NCBI GenBank assembly: GCA_020466095.1
Contig: CM035808.1
Coordinates: 16,965,853 to 17,029,852 of the forward strand
Direction: 5' to 3'
Length of the DNA stretch: 64,000 nt
DNA from: Chlorops oryzae
Taxonomy: Eukaryota; Arthropoda; Insecta; Diptera; Chloropidae
Shown in pieces: positions 22,501 through 34,000 of the stretch. Positions within the stretch are counted from its first letter, which is position 1. Each line of letters starts with the position of its first letter. Below the pieces are notes generated by a model that made no database searches, was not told the DNA's origin, and was given only the letters and a program-made list of their open reading frames with translations. The translations under genes and the position numbers were made by a program.

Positions 22501-22745
22501 TCTTTTAGGTCCTTTTTCATGTCATTCCTAATTCTTTTGCAAATGCGGCAGTATTGGTTGCAATTAAAACTCTTGCTAAAACCTAACACACTTTTTAATC
22601 CCAAATTGTCACCTATAATTAAGCCCAAAATAAAATGAACGTGATAAGTTTGTCCATTTGAGGTGACATCAATTCCAGATTTTTCTAAAAATTTAATTTC
22701 TTCTATCAATAAATAAAAAGCAGTTTCATTTCCATAAATTTTCAT
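22479..22745 (-). pseudogene. transposon-type ORF with GDNLGL...CRIC motif
   Basis: The frame contains FILGLIIGDNLGLKSVLGFS and then a CRICKRIRND segment. This resembles the GDNLGLNxxLGF...CRxC block of multi-copy transposon-associated proteins in arthropods. I cannot name the superfamily with confidence. It opens at 22745 with ATG, and no matching upstream domain is visible. Confidence 0.4.
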
Positions 22746-22940
22746 ACAGGTGTGTGATTGGATTCCCGAGAATTCATTTCCCCGGGAAATTGAAATAAAT
22801 ACCCGGGAACTTAAATATTTTCGAAATTTTTTAATTCAAAAATTTTATCGTATAGCCGCTCTTTTGTTTTTGACAATGTCATTTCTTTCAAAATAGCCAT
22901 ACATTCTTCAAAATATTGGAGGAACGAAATTCCCTTTCCC

Positions 22941-23446
22941 CAAAATAGTTTTCAAACCAAAAAGCTATTTTTTATCACGTCCTCGTTGTTGCTGCTGTTG
23001 AGAAAACTGTCAAAATACTGTGGAACTTCTTCACAGTTGTTACATTTCTTTTGCGATGTTTTCATCACATCCTTTTTCTAAAGCATATGAAAGTCTGTTG
23101 ATTGCCTTCGTAATTTCTCGGTTGCCATCTTCCATATATGCAGTTTTCGGATGACACTCATCCCCTACCACTTGCCATTGTTCCACCCTTCTGTGAGCTC
23201 CAACCATATTGTTCAAAATTTCGATGAGCTACATCCATTTTTTTGTTTCTTTAAAGATTGGAAAAGTCCTTCCGCCAACCCACTGTATTGCATCAAAAAG
23301 TCAATAATGACCGTAAGCTGGTTTTGATTTGCACGGGAGCTTCGGATTTTCCGTTCGTATTGCATTTCTATAGTGAAATAAAATATTCTGCAAACTGTTA
23401 TATAAAAATATGAAAAATTTAACAGACGCTTTATAGATTGAATCAC
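22941..23446 (-). pseudogene. zeste/Myb-like DNA-binding segment plus repeat
   Basis: The minus strand reads RKIRSSRANQNQLTVIIDFL then MQYSGLAEGLF, and after a break WLELTEGWNNGKW. This fits the Myb/SANT-like domain of zeste-type and Harbinger accessory proteins (RSSRxQxxxLxxF...LAxG...WxxLxxxLN). Downstream, VGDECHPKTAYMEDGNREIT is repeated at 60868-61190 with an intact frame. A stop (after SSSKF) and a frame change show decay. Confidence 0.45.
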
Positions 23447-24400
23447 ATTCGTTTATCTTTGATTATTTCTGAAGGACCCTACATAAGGACAATTACATTG
23501 TTTGGGAATTTTTTGATATTTTGTCATTTATTTGAATTTATCGAATATGGCTTTAGATATTTTTTTTTATTTTTCCATGAGTTGGCTTTTTTAAAATTTA
23601 AGTTACTGCATTAATGAAATTTTTACCGATATGTCATTTGATTCCAGACCAAATGATTTTATCATCTTAGGCGACATTTTCCTTCAGGGATACTCAATAA
23701 TATGCTTTTATATCTTAATATGTGTGGGCGTATTTCTTATGAAAAAGACTATGGTAAATCAATTTAAAATGAAGACAGCTTATGTCTTGTACTTCTACTT
23801 CATTTTTATGATCTGCCTGTGAAGAGATCATTTAATCCGTATTTGTGTACCGATTTTAGTTTCCTTTGACATGCAATGGGGAACTTATGAGATTTTCTTT
23901 GATTCATTGAAGAGTAGGAATGCTTGCATCTCGTTCTGTTGAGGTCCTGATTAACTTTTCGTATTCAAATATTTAATGCATTGAACATTTTTTTATTTTA
24001 TTAATATCATTTTAATTTTGAATAAAAAAAAAGAAGATAGATTTTTATTGTATTTAAGCATAGTTTTATAAATTTTCTTAAAGCCAAATTCAACAAAATT
24101 TTATATTGCACTGCATTCGTATGGGATTATTACCGATGGTTTTCTTCACATCTGAATATTGTTGATCATACCGTCCGATTTTTCAGTCGATTTTTGCACC
24201 GAAAGCTCTTTAAATACGAGTTTGTCTAGACTCTGGAAGATCCTAATAGACCAGCAAATTACCCCATCTAAATATGTATCATTTTAATGACCGATCATCT
24301 ACATATTGTATGTGAATTTTCACATCTGGAAAGAAAAGAAAAGTGCAAATTTTAAAATAGATAATCAGGCCGATTATTTTAAAAATATATAAACCTTACC
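23447..24400. other. gene-free stretch
   Basis: I see no supported gene. An open frame at 23631-23822 encodes a hydrophobic peptide with no recognised motif. Confidence 0.35.
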
Positions 24401-24413
24401 ATTATTAAATCGT

Positions 24414-24537
24414 GCTGCTGTTGTTGTTGCGGCTGCTGCTGCTGTTGTTGTTGTTGTTGTGGCTGCAGCTGATGCTGTTGTTGTTGTGGCTGCTGCTGTT
24501 GTTGTTGTTGTTGTTGCAGCTGATTCTGTTGTTGTTG
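24414..24537. repeat. CTG/TTG trinucleotide repeat (module copy 2)
   Basis: Mixed CTG, TTG and GCAGCTGATGCTG triplets, as at 20752-20876. It ends directly at a lone right end of the GGGGTATTCACAAAGG MITE (24538-24559), a junction made by deletion or recombination. Confidence 0.9.
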
Positions 24538-24598
24538 ACGCCTTTGTGAATACCCCTAATAATTTAAATTTTAATTTATTTATTCAAAAAGAACTTAC

Positions 24599-24611
24599 CT
24601 TCATTCGGCAT
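24599..24611 (-). CDS. 13-nt first exon (module copy 2, upstream cassette)
   Basis: ATGCCGAATGAAG plus donor GTAAGTTC on the minus strand, with a TATA box at about 24645-24658. It lies downstream of the copy-2 exons on this strand, so it would start a separate transcript. Confidence 0.4.
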
Positions 24612-24779
24612 CTTGGAGTAATGAAGTCGTCTGGTGAGAATCCTGTATTTATATATCTTTTTTGGCGGCGGCGGCGGAAAATAGTCCTTTGCGGCCCTTG
24701 ATTCCGCCGGTGACGCTGTTCAATATAAACAAAAAAAAAGGTTAAATTTTTATATTAAAATTCTGTATTTACATCTTAC

Positions 24780-24859
24780 CATTTGCCTGATTAGCCGCTC
24801 AATTTCGGCGGCGTACCGCCGCATATTTCCCGCCATTTCTTCAATTTGAAATAACGGAT
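24780..24859 (-). CDS. 80-nt second exon of duplicated module (copy 2)
   Basis: Paralogue of 21019-21098 with the same acceptor and donor. The residues read FQIEEMAGNMRRYAAEIERL. Several third-position differences do not change the residue (for example GAA/GAG and ATT/ATA). It is fed by the 13-nt exon at 25117 or 25197. The function is unknown. Confidence 0.5.
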
Positions 24860-24903
24860 CTGAAAATAGAAAATATAAATTAATAAAAATCCTTTTATTA
24901 ATA

Positions 24904-25073
24904 GGGGTATTCACTAAGGCGTGTTAAAAACGTTGGAAAGTTGGAAAATCGGAAAATTGCGACTCCTTAAAAACTGTTTAAACTTTTTTTGTATTTTGCA
25001 CAGCTTTTGAAGCAGTTAAAATTTTCAGATTTTCCAACTTTCCAACGTTTTTAACACGCCTTAGTGAATACCC
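24904..25073. mobile_element. MITE, GGGGTATTCACAAAGG family
   Basis: Partner of 21142-21310, in the same relative place. One base differs in the conserved end (ATTCACTAAGGCG). Confidence 0.75.
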
Positions 25074-25116
25074 CAAATAATTTAAATTTTAATTTATTTA
25101 TTCAAAAAGAACTTAC

Positions 25117-25129
25117 CTTCGTTCGGCAT
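25117..25129 (-). CDS. 13-nt first exon without TATA box
   Basis: ATGCCGAACGAAG plus donor GTAAGTTC on the minus strand. The upstream DNA is not the TATA-bearing cassette but AT-rich intron-like sequence. It may be a dead copy or be reached by read-through from the cassette at 25197. Confidence 0.3.
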
Positions 25130-25196
25130 TTCGAAGTAATAAAAATCCTTTTAATAATAATTTAAATTTTAATTTATTTATTTAAAAAGCACTTAC

Positions 25197-25256
25197 CTTC
25201 ATTAGGCATCTTGGAGTAATGAAGGCGTTTGGTGAGAATCCTGTATTTATATATCT
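25197..25256 (-). promoter_or_regulatory. TATA box and 13-nt first exon (module copy 2)
   Basis: A TATATAAATACAGG-type TATA box at about 25243-25256 is followed by GATTCTCACCAAACGCC and ATGCCTAATGAAG at 25197-25209 with donor GTAAGTGC. This is the likely start for the copy-2 exon at 24780-24859. Confidence 0.45.
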
Positions 25257-25852
25257 TTTTTGGCATATCCTAGGCCTACTAAATAGATTTTTGTTTTTTG
25301 GTTTTGGTACCATATCCTAGGCCTACTTAAATTAATAGAGTTGAGTAGATACCCAGTTGCAAATTTTATGCTCTCCGGATTGATCATTTGAACATTCCTA
25401 AGCGAGGGGATATCATAGTCTTTTCCCATCACTTTTGCAAATCTACTTTGTTTGAGCATGGCCGCTTAGGGTAGGCCTTCCCAATGCCTCTCATGAGCAG
25501 GCAGAAAGTGAGGTGTTCAAAAAAGTTTTGGATTTGCGTTTTGCGTTTTGCTTTTGCTTTTAAATTTTAGTTCGATCCTAAAAATATGCTACTTTTTGAT
25601 ATAAAAAACATACGCTATTCTTTGAACACATCACCTTTTCCCTGTTCAATGACTGCCACGAGAACTAATGCCTATTGACAGTGCTTGGGATAGTTCAAGT
25701 GATGCATCGCTTAGTAGAGGACTTCCCCTTATTTGCAACTGGGTATATTTGAGTCGAGTTTGATGAACAGCGCTGAGTATGTAAATTGGGCGGGTAGATA
25801 GGGTTGAGTGGACTAACAGAATTGAGTGGAAGAACAGAGTGGAACGAAAATA
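25250..25852. repeat. duplicated flank, copy 2 (partner 21400-22010)
   Basis: Nearly identical to 21400-22010, including the 70-codon frame at 25247-25459. It diverges sharply after AACGAAAA at about 25850, which marks the duplication edge. Confidence 0.8.
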
Positions 25853-26330
25853 GCGGATAATGTAAGGGGAATAGTTGAGCGATTAAGTTGGGTTGGGCGT
25901 GAATTTATTGAGTGGTTAATTGTCAAAATTCTCTCAGTTTAGTATACAGCAGCTGCCGTAACCAAGCTATTGGAATCAACGTCAGCCTGAGCAGTCACCC
26001 TGAGCTTCATATGGTACGTGGCCGTTTCCTCTTCATATATTTGACTTTTTATTGATACCGCATTTTTCTGGTCGCGAGACGATTTGCCATTCGGCACGTC
26101 AACAGTACCCTTTTCTCTTGTTAAGTTTGTCGCATACTTCAATATTAAGCTTTTGTGAAATAAAATAAAATTTTTGTTTTGCACAAGATTTATGTATTCT
26201 TGTTTTTTAATAAACTTTAGTAGGCAAGCTTTAGAAATCGAATCCCCATAAAAAGTTCGAAATAGTTTAAAATTTCTATTGAAATCTTATTGATGTTGAA
26301 TTTTTTTATTCGGATTAGATTTCTAGAGCA
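25853..26330. other. stretch without a recognised gene
   Basis: A minus-strand frame (25939-26184, 81 codons) ends in TYHMKLRVTAQADVDSNSLV. It has fairly even residue use for such AT-rich DNA. I do not recognise it and there is no clear promoter. Confidence 0.25.
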
Positions 26331-26339
26331 TGCCTGTGT

Positions 26340-26424
26340 TAGAGGTGTGCAAGGGCCGGGCCGGGCTTTAAAAATTTGCTCAGGCTGGGCCGGGCCTCGA
26401 AATTGAGGCCCGTGCACATCTCTA
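26340..26424. mobile_element. 85-bp miniature hAT element
   Basis: The left end TAGAGGTGTGCA and right end TGCACATCTCTA are near-perfect inverted repeats. They are flanked by GCCTGTGT (26332-26339) and GCCTGTAT (26425-26432), an 8-bp duplication with one mismatch. The inside is rich in GGGCCGGGC repeats. Confidence 0.75.
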
Positions 26425-26698
26425 GCCTGTATAATACAAATAATCGGCCTGATTATGTATTGGGACGGATCGAATCCGTTTAGATTTTCACATTTTTATG
26501 AATCACAGAATTGAATCAGAATCAGAATTGAAATCAATATCTGTTTCAAATGGTGTTATGAAATAGACACAGTTTTGCTTTTTTCGAAGATAGCAAAATC
26601 GATTTTCGAAGACAGGAAAACCTGACACTTGAAAATGCTATAAAGAAAAAAAAAAAAAAAAAAACTGCAATATGTGTTAAAAACTAGGTCAATCTTCG

Positions 26699-26790
26699 CG
26701 GCCCCCGTGGCTTAGTTTGCTGAGATGTCAAATTTCAATGCGAGAAGCGCTGGGTTCAAATCCCAATTGTGTTTTTTTTTTTTTTTTATT
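26699..26790 (+). repeat. tRNA-like segment followed by T run
   Basis: GGCCCCCGTGGCTTAGTTTG looks like a tRNA 5' end with A box, and GGGTTCAAATCCC (26752-26764) is a good B box. A long T run follows, which would stop pol III. The anticodon arm and acceptor stem do not pair well. It is likely a tRNA-derived repeat or tRNA pseudogene. Confidence 0.5.
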
Positions 26791-26814
26791 TTTGATTTCC
26801 CATTTCCGTGGTAT

Positions 26815-27350
26815 CACAACGAACCGATATGCGTCCTAAGTGCGTCACCTTTATTGGTGGCAGCCAAACTGTTGCGATGCTTGCAAAAAGAAATGAGCTA
26901 GAGAATCGGGTGGATGATAACGTCTTTTGTGGGTGGGTCTGCAGAATTTAAAGACACCACGAGGTGCTGCCATAACAAGTCCACAAGCGGTTTGTTTCGC
27001 TAAGTAAACCCCTTGGCCATCCCCGGGTGGTTTTCCATAACCTCAACTAGTATAGAATCCTGAGTCGCATTTTTATGCGTTCCCTCTTTAGTCAAAAACA
27101 TTAAATACCCAAACAATTAAGAAAATATATTCAAATAAAGTATTTTCTTTTATTTCTACTAAAAAAAAACCAGTAGGGAAAAAGTCCTCACACAATCTGC
27201 TGACCAATTCTGTCAACTTAAATATGCTCGGTTTAAATCAGACAATCAAATCAATAAATCTGTTTCTGTAACACCTTAAAACAATGCAAACCGAATTAAA
27301 AATCATTTAGTAAAGACTCTCCAGCTCTATAGAAATGAAATACTTTATAT
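26815..27350. other. unassigned GC-richer block and AT-rich flank
   Basis: 26815-27075 is less AT-rich than its surroundings (GGTGGCAGCCAAACTG, CCATCCCCGGGTGG). It may be the 3' end of a retroelement, but I cannot place it. The rest has no recognised content. Confidence 0.3.
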
Positions 27351-27990
27351 AAAAAATGAAATGGCCACCTCGATCCCCAGATCTTACACCTTTGGATTTC
27401 TTTTTGTGGGGTAGAATTAAGGAACTCGTCTATTCAGCACCGATACAATCAAGGCAAGACTTATATCGCCGTATTATGGAAGCCTTCACAGTGGTAAAGC
27501 AAGAATTGACACATTCAAATTTATGTAATGAAGTCCTAAAAAGAGCGAACTGTTGCATACAAAAGTCCGGTCATCAATTTGAAAATTTTTTGTAACCATA
27601 AAACAGGTCTTGTTTTAATTTTGTGCGAACGTAAGAGCATAAATATCTTTTATTTTTTTTTATAACTAAGATTCAACTAAATAAAAAACAAAAATCAAGA
27701 TCTTGTTAAATTCCTTTTGTTAAAATTTTTGAGGCTAAACTGCAAAATAAGTAAAAAAAAAAAAGGGATTTTACTGCAGATTCGGAAAAAAATAAGAAAA
27801 GTATGTGTTAATAGCACCTTTTTCATACCAAAATGGCTCTCAAAGCCAAAAAATGTTTTAAAAAAACTTCAAAATTATGAATTTGAAGGCTCAAATACAC
27901 TTAAAGCTGCAATAAAGTACAAGACTATTTTATACGCCTAGAAAGGTCTGACAATTCTTTCGTTCCCTTATAACTCTTCTGGGGTGCATT
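27350..27990 (+). pseudogene. mariner-superfamily transposase, C-terminal fragment
   Basis: The frame at 27356-27595 starts MKWPPRSPDLTPLDFFLWGR and ends FENFL. This is the third catalytic block and tail of the Tc1/mariner-superfamily group that carries a DUF4817-type N-terminus. 27790-27850 matches the complement of 53440-53490. The CCTTATAACTCTTCTGGGG stretch near 27970 matches the one at 53210. Both are therefore copies of one family. Everything 5' of residue block three is missing here. Confidence 0.65.
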
Positions 27991-29813
27991 TTTTTTTCTC
28001 TTCTTTGTGCTTCACTTGCCATCAAAAAATGTTTTCCAGTGTAATTCCCGTCGTACAATTTGGCCGCTACCATTGACGAACGTGGTGAAATGTTTTAATG
28101 CTCCATCGACATCTATTTGATCGTATCCTGACATCTTATTAGGAATACTTCTAAACTTCTTTCCCGTCAACGTGCACAGTTTTCATGCATGAGTCCTTGG
28201 GTGAAATGTCTTCGTCTGCTAATTATGTGCTTGAATCTCATTGGCTGCTTAAACTTGAATTATCATATTTGCTTCAAGAGATGAAGGTCGATTCTTCGCC
28301 TTAGGCAAACAATAATATAAGAAAAAAAATTTAATCTTCCCGATATACAAGAGGAAACAACGAGTAGGATTTACGGTATTCTGGAATGAGTTAGCATCAC
28401 ATAAAATCATTTGTATAAATAGAAGTTCGGACAGAAGAGAGAGCGAAATCGCGGGTAGTCACTGTCAGTTAATGTCCTACGTAATGCCATGTATCTCGGA
28501 TCCTAAGTCAACTCTTCGATGCTTTCAGCGTGACTTTCCCTGCTGGGCTGTTCTCTGCCTAGCAAATCTGCAGAAGTGTGACAGGACCACACTGAACGAA
28601 AGTTAAAAATGTACACGTTTTAGAGGAACGAATTTATTTTTGCAAAATCCTGGGATCTTTACAATCGACAATTTGAGGGAATTTCATTTTTCTCCACGCA
28701 AAACGTTCCATTCTGAAAAAGAAAATACATTTTTCAAGCTTACAAAACTAAAAAAAAAAAAAAACGTCGTTGAAATTCCAAACAAACTATTCGCACTTTG
28801 TCAAGAGATTTAGAAAACGAGAACTTTTTCAAAGACTGTAAAAAAAATTTCGTACTACCTATGATCGCCAGCATTCCATCTGAGTCGAGGGTGAGTGAAC
28901 AGCATTGTGCTTATTTAAATTAACATAAATCATAGGAATATCCGAAAGGCGAGAATGACGACGGCGCTTGATATGCTTGGAAACAGGGAAAAAAACATTC
29001 ATACGAATGCAGGAAAGAACTTTTTCCATCTGACTTCGGTTGACTTCAGCGCATTTATCTAAAATGTCGCACACAGCGCAATGCTTTTTATTTCCATATA
29101 TGCTTCTAAAATCTTCATATTTTCATACCTTTAAGGTAATAAAAAATAAAAAAAATAAATAAAAAGAAAAAGAAAAAATTACACATCAGATGGCATGAAA
29201 AAAAATTGAGCATTTTAAATGCTGACGACAGCCCTTGATGGCATTTGCAGAAATCTTCTTATTCCACGAAATTGCTTTCATACGTGGCCACTTTCGTTCT
29301 CCATTTCCGATGATTTGTTGCGTTAGGACCTTGGGAACTATCTTCTGAGGTATGATTTTTTTTTACCACCTGAGAATCACATATACGGAGGAATACATAT
29401 CAATCATCACTTTAACTTGAAACTTGCTCAAGTGGGGAAACGTTATCTCGATTTATATGAAAGTTTCTAGTTTCTAGAGCGATTCCGTTGCTGTTGGGAT
29501 CCGGTATCGTTACTAATAATAACGCTGGAGGTGGTGTTGAAGAACCGTGCGATCGAGAAGCTCTGTGTTATAGTAAAAATTACTCTCAACCTAGACCGCT
29601 CAATTTCGAAGAACACAATATGCAAAGAGTATAGACGTCTTTCGAACTTTCATTGCACTAGGATCTGGGTTCAAAAAGATTCGGTTTTGGAGGCTGTTTT
29701 TTCTATACTATTGACCTTGATTTATTTTGTATTATGTTCCAAAAGTTATCTTAAATTAATTCCATTCTTCAAAGAACGTGTTAATGTTCCACTTTAATAT
29801 CATTTATACTAAG
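27991..29813. other. gene-free stretch
   Basis: I recognise no gene. Minus-strand frame 28859-29074 (71 codons, KHIKRRRHSRLS segment) and plus-strand frame 29531-29797 have no known motif. Confidence 0.3.
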
Positions 29814-29982
29814 GGTATTCACAAAGGGGTCGGAAAATAGTAAAGTCGGAAAATCTGAAAATTTTATCTGCTTAAAAGTTGTGCAAGTTACAAAAAAGTT
29901 TACAAAATTTTTCAAGAAGTCGCAATTTTCTGATTTGTCAACTTTCCGACGTTTTGAACACGCCTTTGTGAATACCCCTATT
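29814..29982. mobile_element. MITE, GGGGTATTCACAAAGG family
   Basis: Left arm AAGGGTATTCACAAAGG and right arm CGCCTTTGTGAATACCCCT. It is more diverged inside than the copies at 21142 and 24904, so it is probably an older insertion. Confidence 0.7.
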
Positions 29983-30056
29983 GTTTTTATTGTTTTTATT
30001 CAATATTCTCCTTTCATTACAATTCAACACTGAGCTGACTACACTTCTTCACTTCT

Positions 30057-31026
30057 TTTTCTTCTTCTTGCGTGTTTAATCCCGATCTATCCCGGGGTCC
30101 GCAAAACGCGACCAGTTCCTCTATTTTGTTCTGTCGGTTGCATCATCCGAGTTAAGTCCTACAGCCTTTAGGTCCCATTTTATTGTGTTCATCCAGTGCT
30201 GTTTCGGACGCCCCCGTTTTCTGCAACCTTGAATTTCCAGTGCGTAGCCTTTCTTTGCCAAAGTCTCCTCTATTTGCTCTCATGACGTTCCATCGACTCT
30301 TTTCCAATGGTTTGTAAGACGAGTGAGTCCGGATATCCAGCGAAGCATCTTTGTTTCCATAACACTAACCTTTCTTTCTGCTACTTTCGTTGCTGGTAGA
30401 CATTCGGTACTATAAAGAGCGACTGGTCTGATGACTGTGCGGTCAATTTAAGACTTTAAGCGGTCGCTTATCTTTTTATCGCACATAACACCAGTCGTTG
30501 AACGCCACTTAAGCCAAGCGGCGTTAACTCTTTCAGTAACTTCGCGAGTGATCGTCCCGTCAGCAGAAAGTGTCGACCCAAGATATTAAAATTTTTCCGT
30601 CCTTGGTAGGTCAATGTTATTTATTTTGATGGTCCCTGCTTCGTAATTGTCTGTTGTCATGTATTCCGTTTTCCCGACATTCAAACGTAGTCCAAACATA
30701 GACAATCTATCATGCCAGTCTTGTACTTGTTGCTGAAAGTTGTTTTTCTTGGTTGAGGCCAGAAGAACATCATCTGCATATAGTAACGTCCAGGGAGGTG
30801 ATATTTGTAGGTCATCGGTAATTGAATCCATAAATAATATGAACAAAAGAGGAGATAGAGCTGATCCTTGGTGAACGCCTACAGATATTGAAAATTCAAA
30901 TGAAATTCCGGCAGCAGAATGTACTCGACTTTTGGGATTTGCATACAGAAGTTTTACCCACATAATAATTTCTTCCGGCACTAAGTGTTTTCTCAAAGCA
31001 TACCAACTGAGATCATGAGAAACGAA
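30057..31026 (-). mobile_element. 5'-truncated RTE-type LINE
   Basis: The 3' part of an RTE-clade non-LTR element. The plus-strand left edge is a CTTCTTCTTCTTG repeat, the mirror of a short 3' simple-repeat tail. The copy at 56808-57404 shares this 3' end. The 5' end stops near 31026 inside the reverse transcriptase. Confidence 0.8.
30586..31026 (-). pseudogene. RTE reverse transcriptase fragment
   Basis: The frame shows SHDLSWYALRKHLVPEEII, then SVGVHQGSALSPLLF, then LLYADDVLLAS with the catalytic YADD box, then LRLNVGKTEYM. These are blocks 4-7 of RTE-clade reverse transcriptase. The region beyond 30586 continues in shifted frames (TERVNAAWLKW, MLRWISGLTR) to 30060. The start of the protein, including the endonuclease, is absent. 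Confidence 0.82.
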
Positions 31027-34000
31027 CTATTCAAGCGAATTTATTTAACCTCAAAATTTTTGAGCTTCTGTATTATAATTTTACATCTGAGTTGACGTTT
31101 GATTGGTAGCTGCAATACTTACTTCAGTAAGCTCAAAAATCCTCAAGATATCCTTTGTATTATTTACAGCCTCATTCAACCATAATTTCATAATCCAATT
31201 ACGATTTGTGCAAAGCATAAATTTGGCATTGCAATTTCCAACGAATATGCCAAACTAATTTATTGCCAATTTACGAATATCTAAGGAAACTTGAAATGTT
31301 TCAAAAGACACAGAACGACCAACCCAAATATCAACTCTATTCCTCATACGATAAAGATAAAAAAAATAAAAATAAAAATAAGAATGAATGCATATTGTGT
31401 GCCCTAAAAAAACAACTCAATGGCACTTGACAAATTGGTCAAGAGATTTTCTTGGAGCACGGCACACAAAAATCACTACGACGCTGCGTCAATTGAGTAT
31501 AGATGCAGGTAGAGTGAGGAGCAGTAAGAACTCATTCTACAAAGCGATACGTATACATTACGCATTCTTTATTGCCCAATATAAAGATAAAGATTTACAT
31601 AAACAATATTGACAAATTGCGTACGAGTGCGCTGACTGCCGTGCTTTTCTTTTCTTTTTCTTCTTTGGTTGTCCTTTTTTTTATGCCATAAGTGCGATAT
31701 GTGAGGACGATAGTAGTGATATCCTTGCTGAGCTGCAGTGGGAGTCATAAGGGTTGTTGGGGGCATAATTTTATTGATACATTTTACCATTTACGCAAAG
31801 TCATCTTCGCTAGGGTTGCTTTTGGAAATTTCATCAGCAGTCAATCACTGCACCAATTTATCCCACTATTGTATGCCTTTTATCCTTTTTTCTTTTTGCC
31901 TTACTTACGAAATATAGTCGAAATTTATCGTGTTTCATGAAGCAAACAATTTTGATTGAATCAAATCACTAGGGTCATTGAATACTCAAGCTGATTACCA
32001 AAAATCTCTTTATTGGTTTAAGTGATTTGCAACATCTTCCGACTACATTTTTTCCCCATGTTGATTTGTCTTAACCCTTTTGGGTTGAATTTTTTTTCTT
32101 TGAACTTTTTTGTGCTGTTGTTATGCACTGTTTGTTTGGATCATTGGCTCATGTTTGACATGCTATTTGTGTTTGGCCCACCCTAAATGATAAAATTTAA
32201 AAAATTTGTAAAGTGAATTTTTTTACAAGGAGTTGCAAAACCTAAACCTTATTCCCAAAACCTTATTATCAAGATGTAAATGAAATGAAAAATACTGTGA
32301 GAAAAAAAAATATATGAAATGGGAGGAGAAAAAATCTGAGTAAGTTCAGAATTCTAAATAATTACTAAAGAGGATCTTACAAGGATATTTCAAGGACACT
32401 GCGCAATTGAAACCCAAAAATCAGTATTTTAAGGTAGTACCTATGATCGAAAGATCATCAAAATTTAAAATCATATTTAGGGGGCTATACTCATTATGAT
32501 TGAATTATAAAGGACTTAAAGTTCGTCTTTACTATGCAACTCCTTGTAAACATACAGTATACACTGCATTATTTAAACTCAAATGAGTCTGGCACCGAAT
32601 TTATAAATATCGGTGCCAATTTGAAATAATATGTATCTTCATTTGTGGGTTGCATGCGTCCAAGGCAAAACTGATTCCATGTTCCTTCAGCAATGTGAAT
32701 ATATGTAATATGTTGTAAAATGTTGATAATATTCCTATCATGCGCCTTATTCCTCTTTTACATTGATAAAAAAAATGGCATTGAGAACTTCTGAAGTAAA
32801 AATACCAGGTTTTCATTATGGTTTGTTTCGAATCCAAAACAGTTCTGTTGTTGTTGTAGTTGCAACAGCCGAAGCTGCAGCCGCTGGTTCACCTCACCTG
32901 CGCTGCGCAGCCTGGTGTCGTGTAATTTGCACCAAATGATGACCATCTATATCAAACATTAAGTCTGTAGAGAAAGAAATAATTGATATAAAATAAAGGA
33001 ATTAATATATTAATGATAGTGAATTATTGCTCAAGGCTAAATTCTGCAGGTCTCTCTCCAGCTCTGTTTTATTTCTGACAGAATTGGAGAGAGCCCCCCT
33101 ATATTGTATGTGCTTACCTCGAATATCCATTGCAGTCTGGTTATTCTTTAATTTTAGAAAGCTTTTCAAATTTATAGATTCGTATGTTATCATTACATCA
33201 TTTCAAATTAAAGAACTTTTTACCATATTTGAGAAAACGCAATACGCGATCGAATTTGCAAAATATTTTTCAATTTTTTCCAAGTCATACAATTCAGGTC
33301 CTTAAAAGAAGAAAAGACAAAAATATACGTAATGAATTAAAATCTCAAAAATGTTCACACCGTGTTAAAAATTTTGGATTTCATTCATTCCGGGCTTCTT
33401 GATGATGCTACTGCTGCATCTTGTACACATGCGTTGAGAGTAACTCATTATGATTTTTTTCTCTTTCATTACTAATAGTTGATGTTTGTTTAAGTTCAAA
33501 TATAATAGCGAAGACAAAGTGTAGGTAGGGATGAGTGAAGAACGAGAAAAATGTGCACTGGCAACATCTTTATGAATATGCGAGCGTGTGCTCAAGTGAA
33601 TATTTTGTGCCATAACATTTTACAATAATTAAGGCACACACATTCTACAAGCAACAAAGGATGGCAACAATAAAAATAATAATCATAATAGAAGGCTATG
33701 AAAACGTGTGAAATATCTATGTAGATAGCCATCCCGATTGAAGTAGGTTGTAGTCTCGAACTAGTTTCGTATAGACCACAGTTCTTCGTCCAATTTATTC
33801 TGCAAATTAAGTGAAGAATTATTCGAAGCCGTTTTGAATTTCACACATTTTATAGCATCGAATCGTTGGTATCCTTATGATAATGTGCTTTTTATTTTTG
33901 GATGTTTCTTCACACGAATGTGGCAATCAAGGTACAAGATGGGGCTTTTGTCGCCGGACAGGCGTGTAACTTTTCTAGCATTGTGCTTCACTTTTCTACC

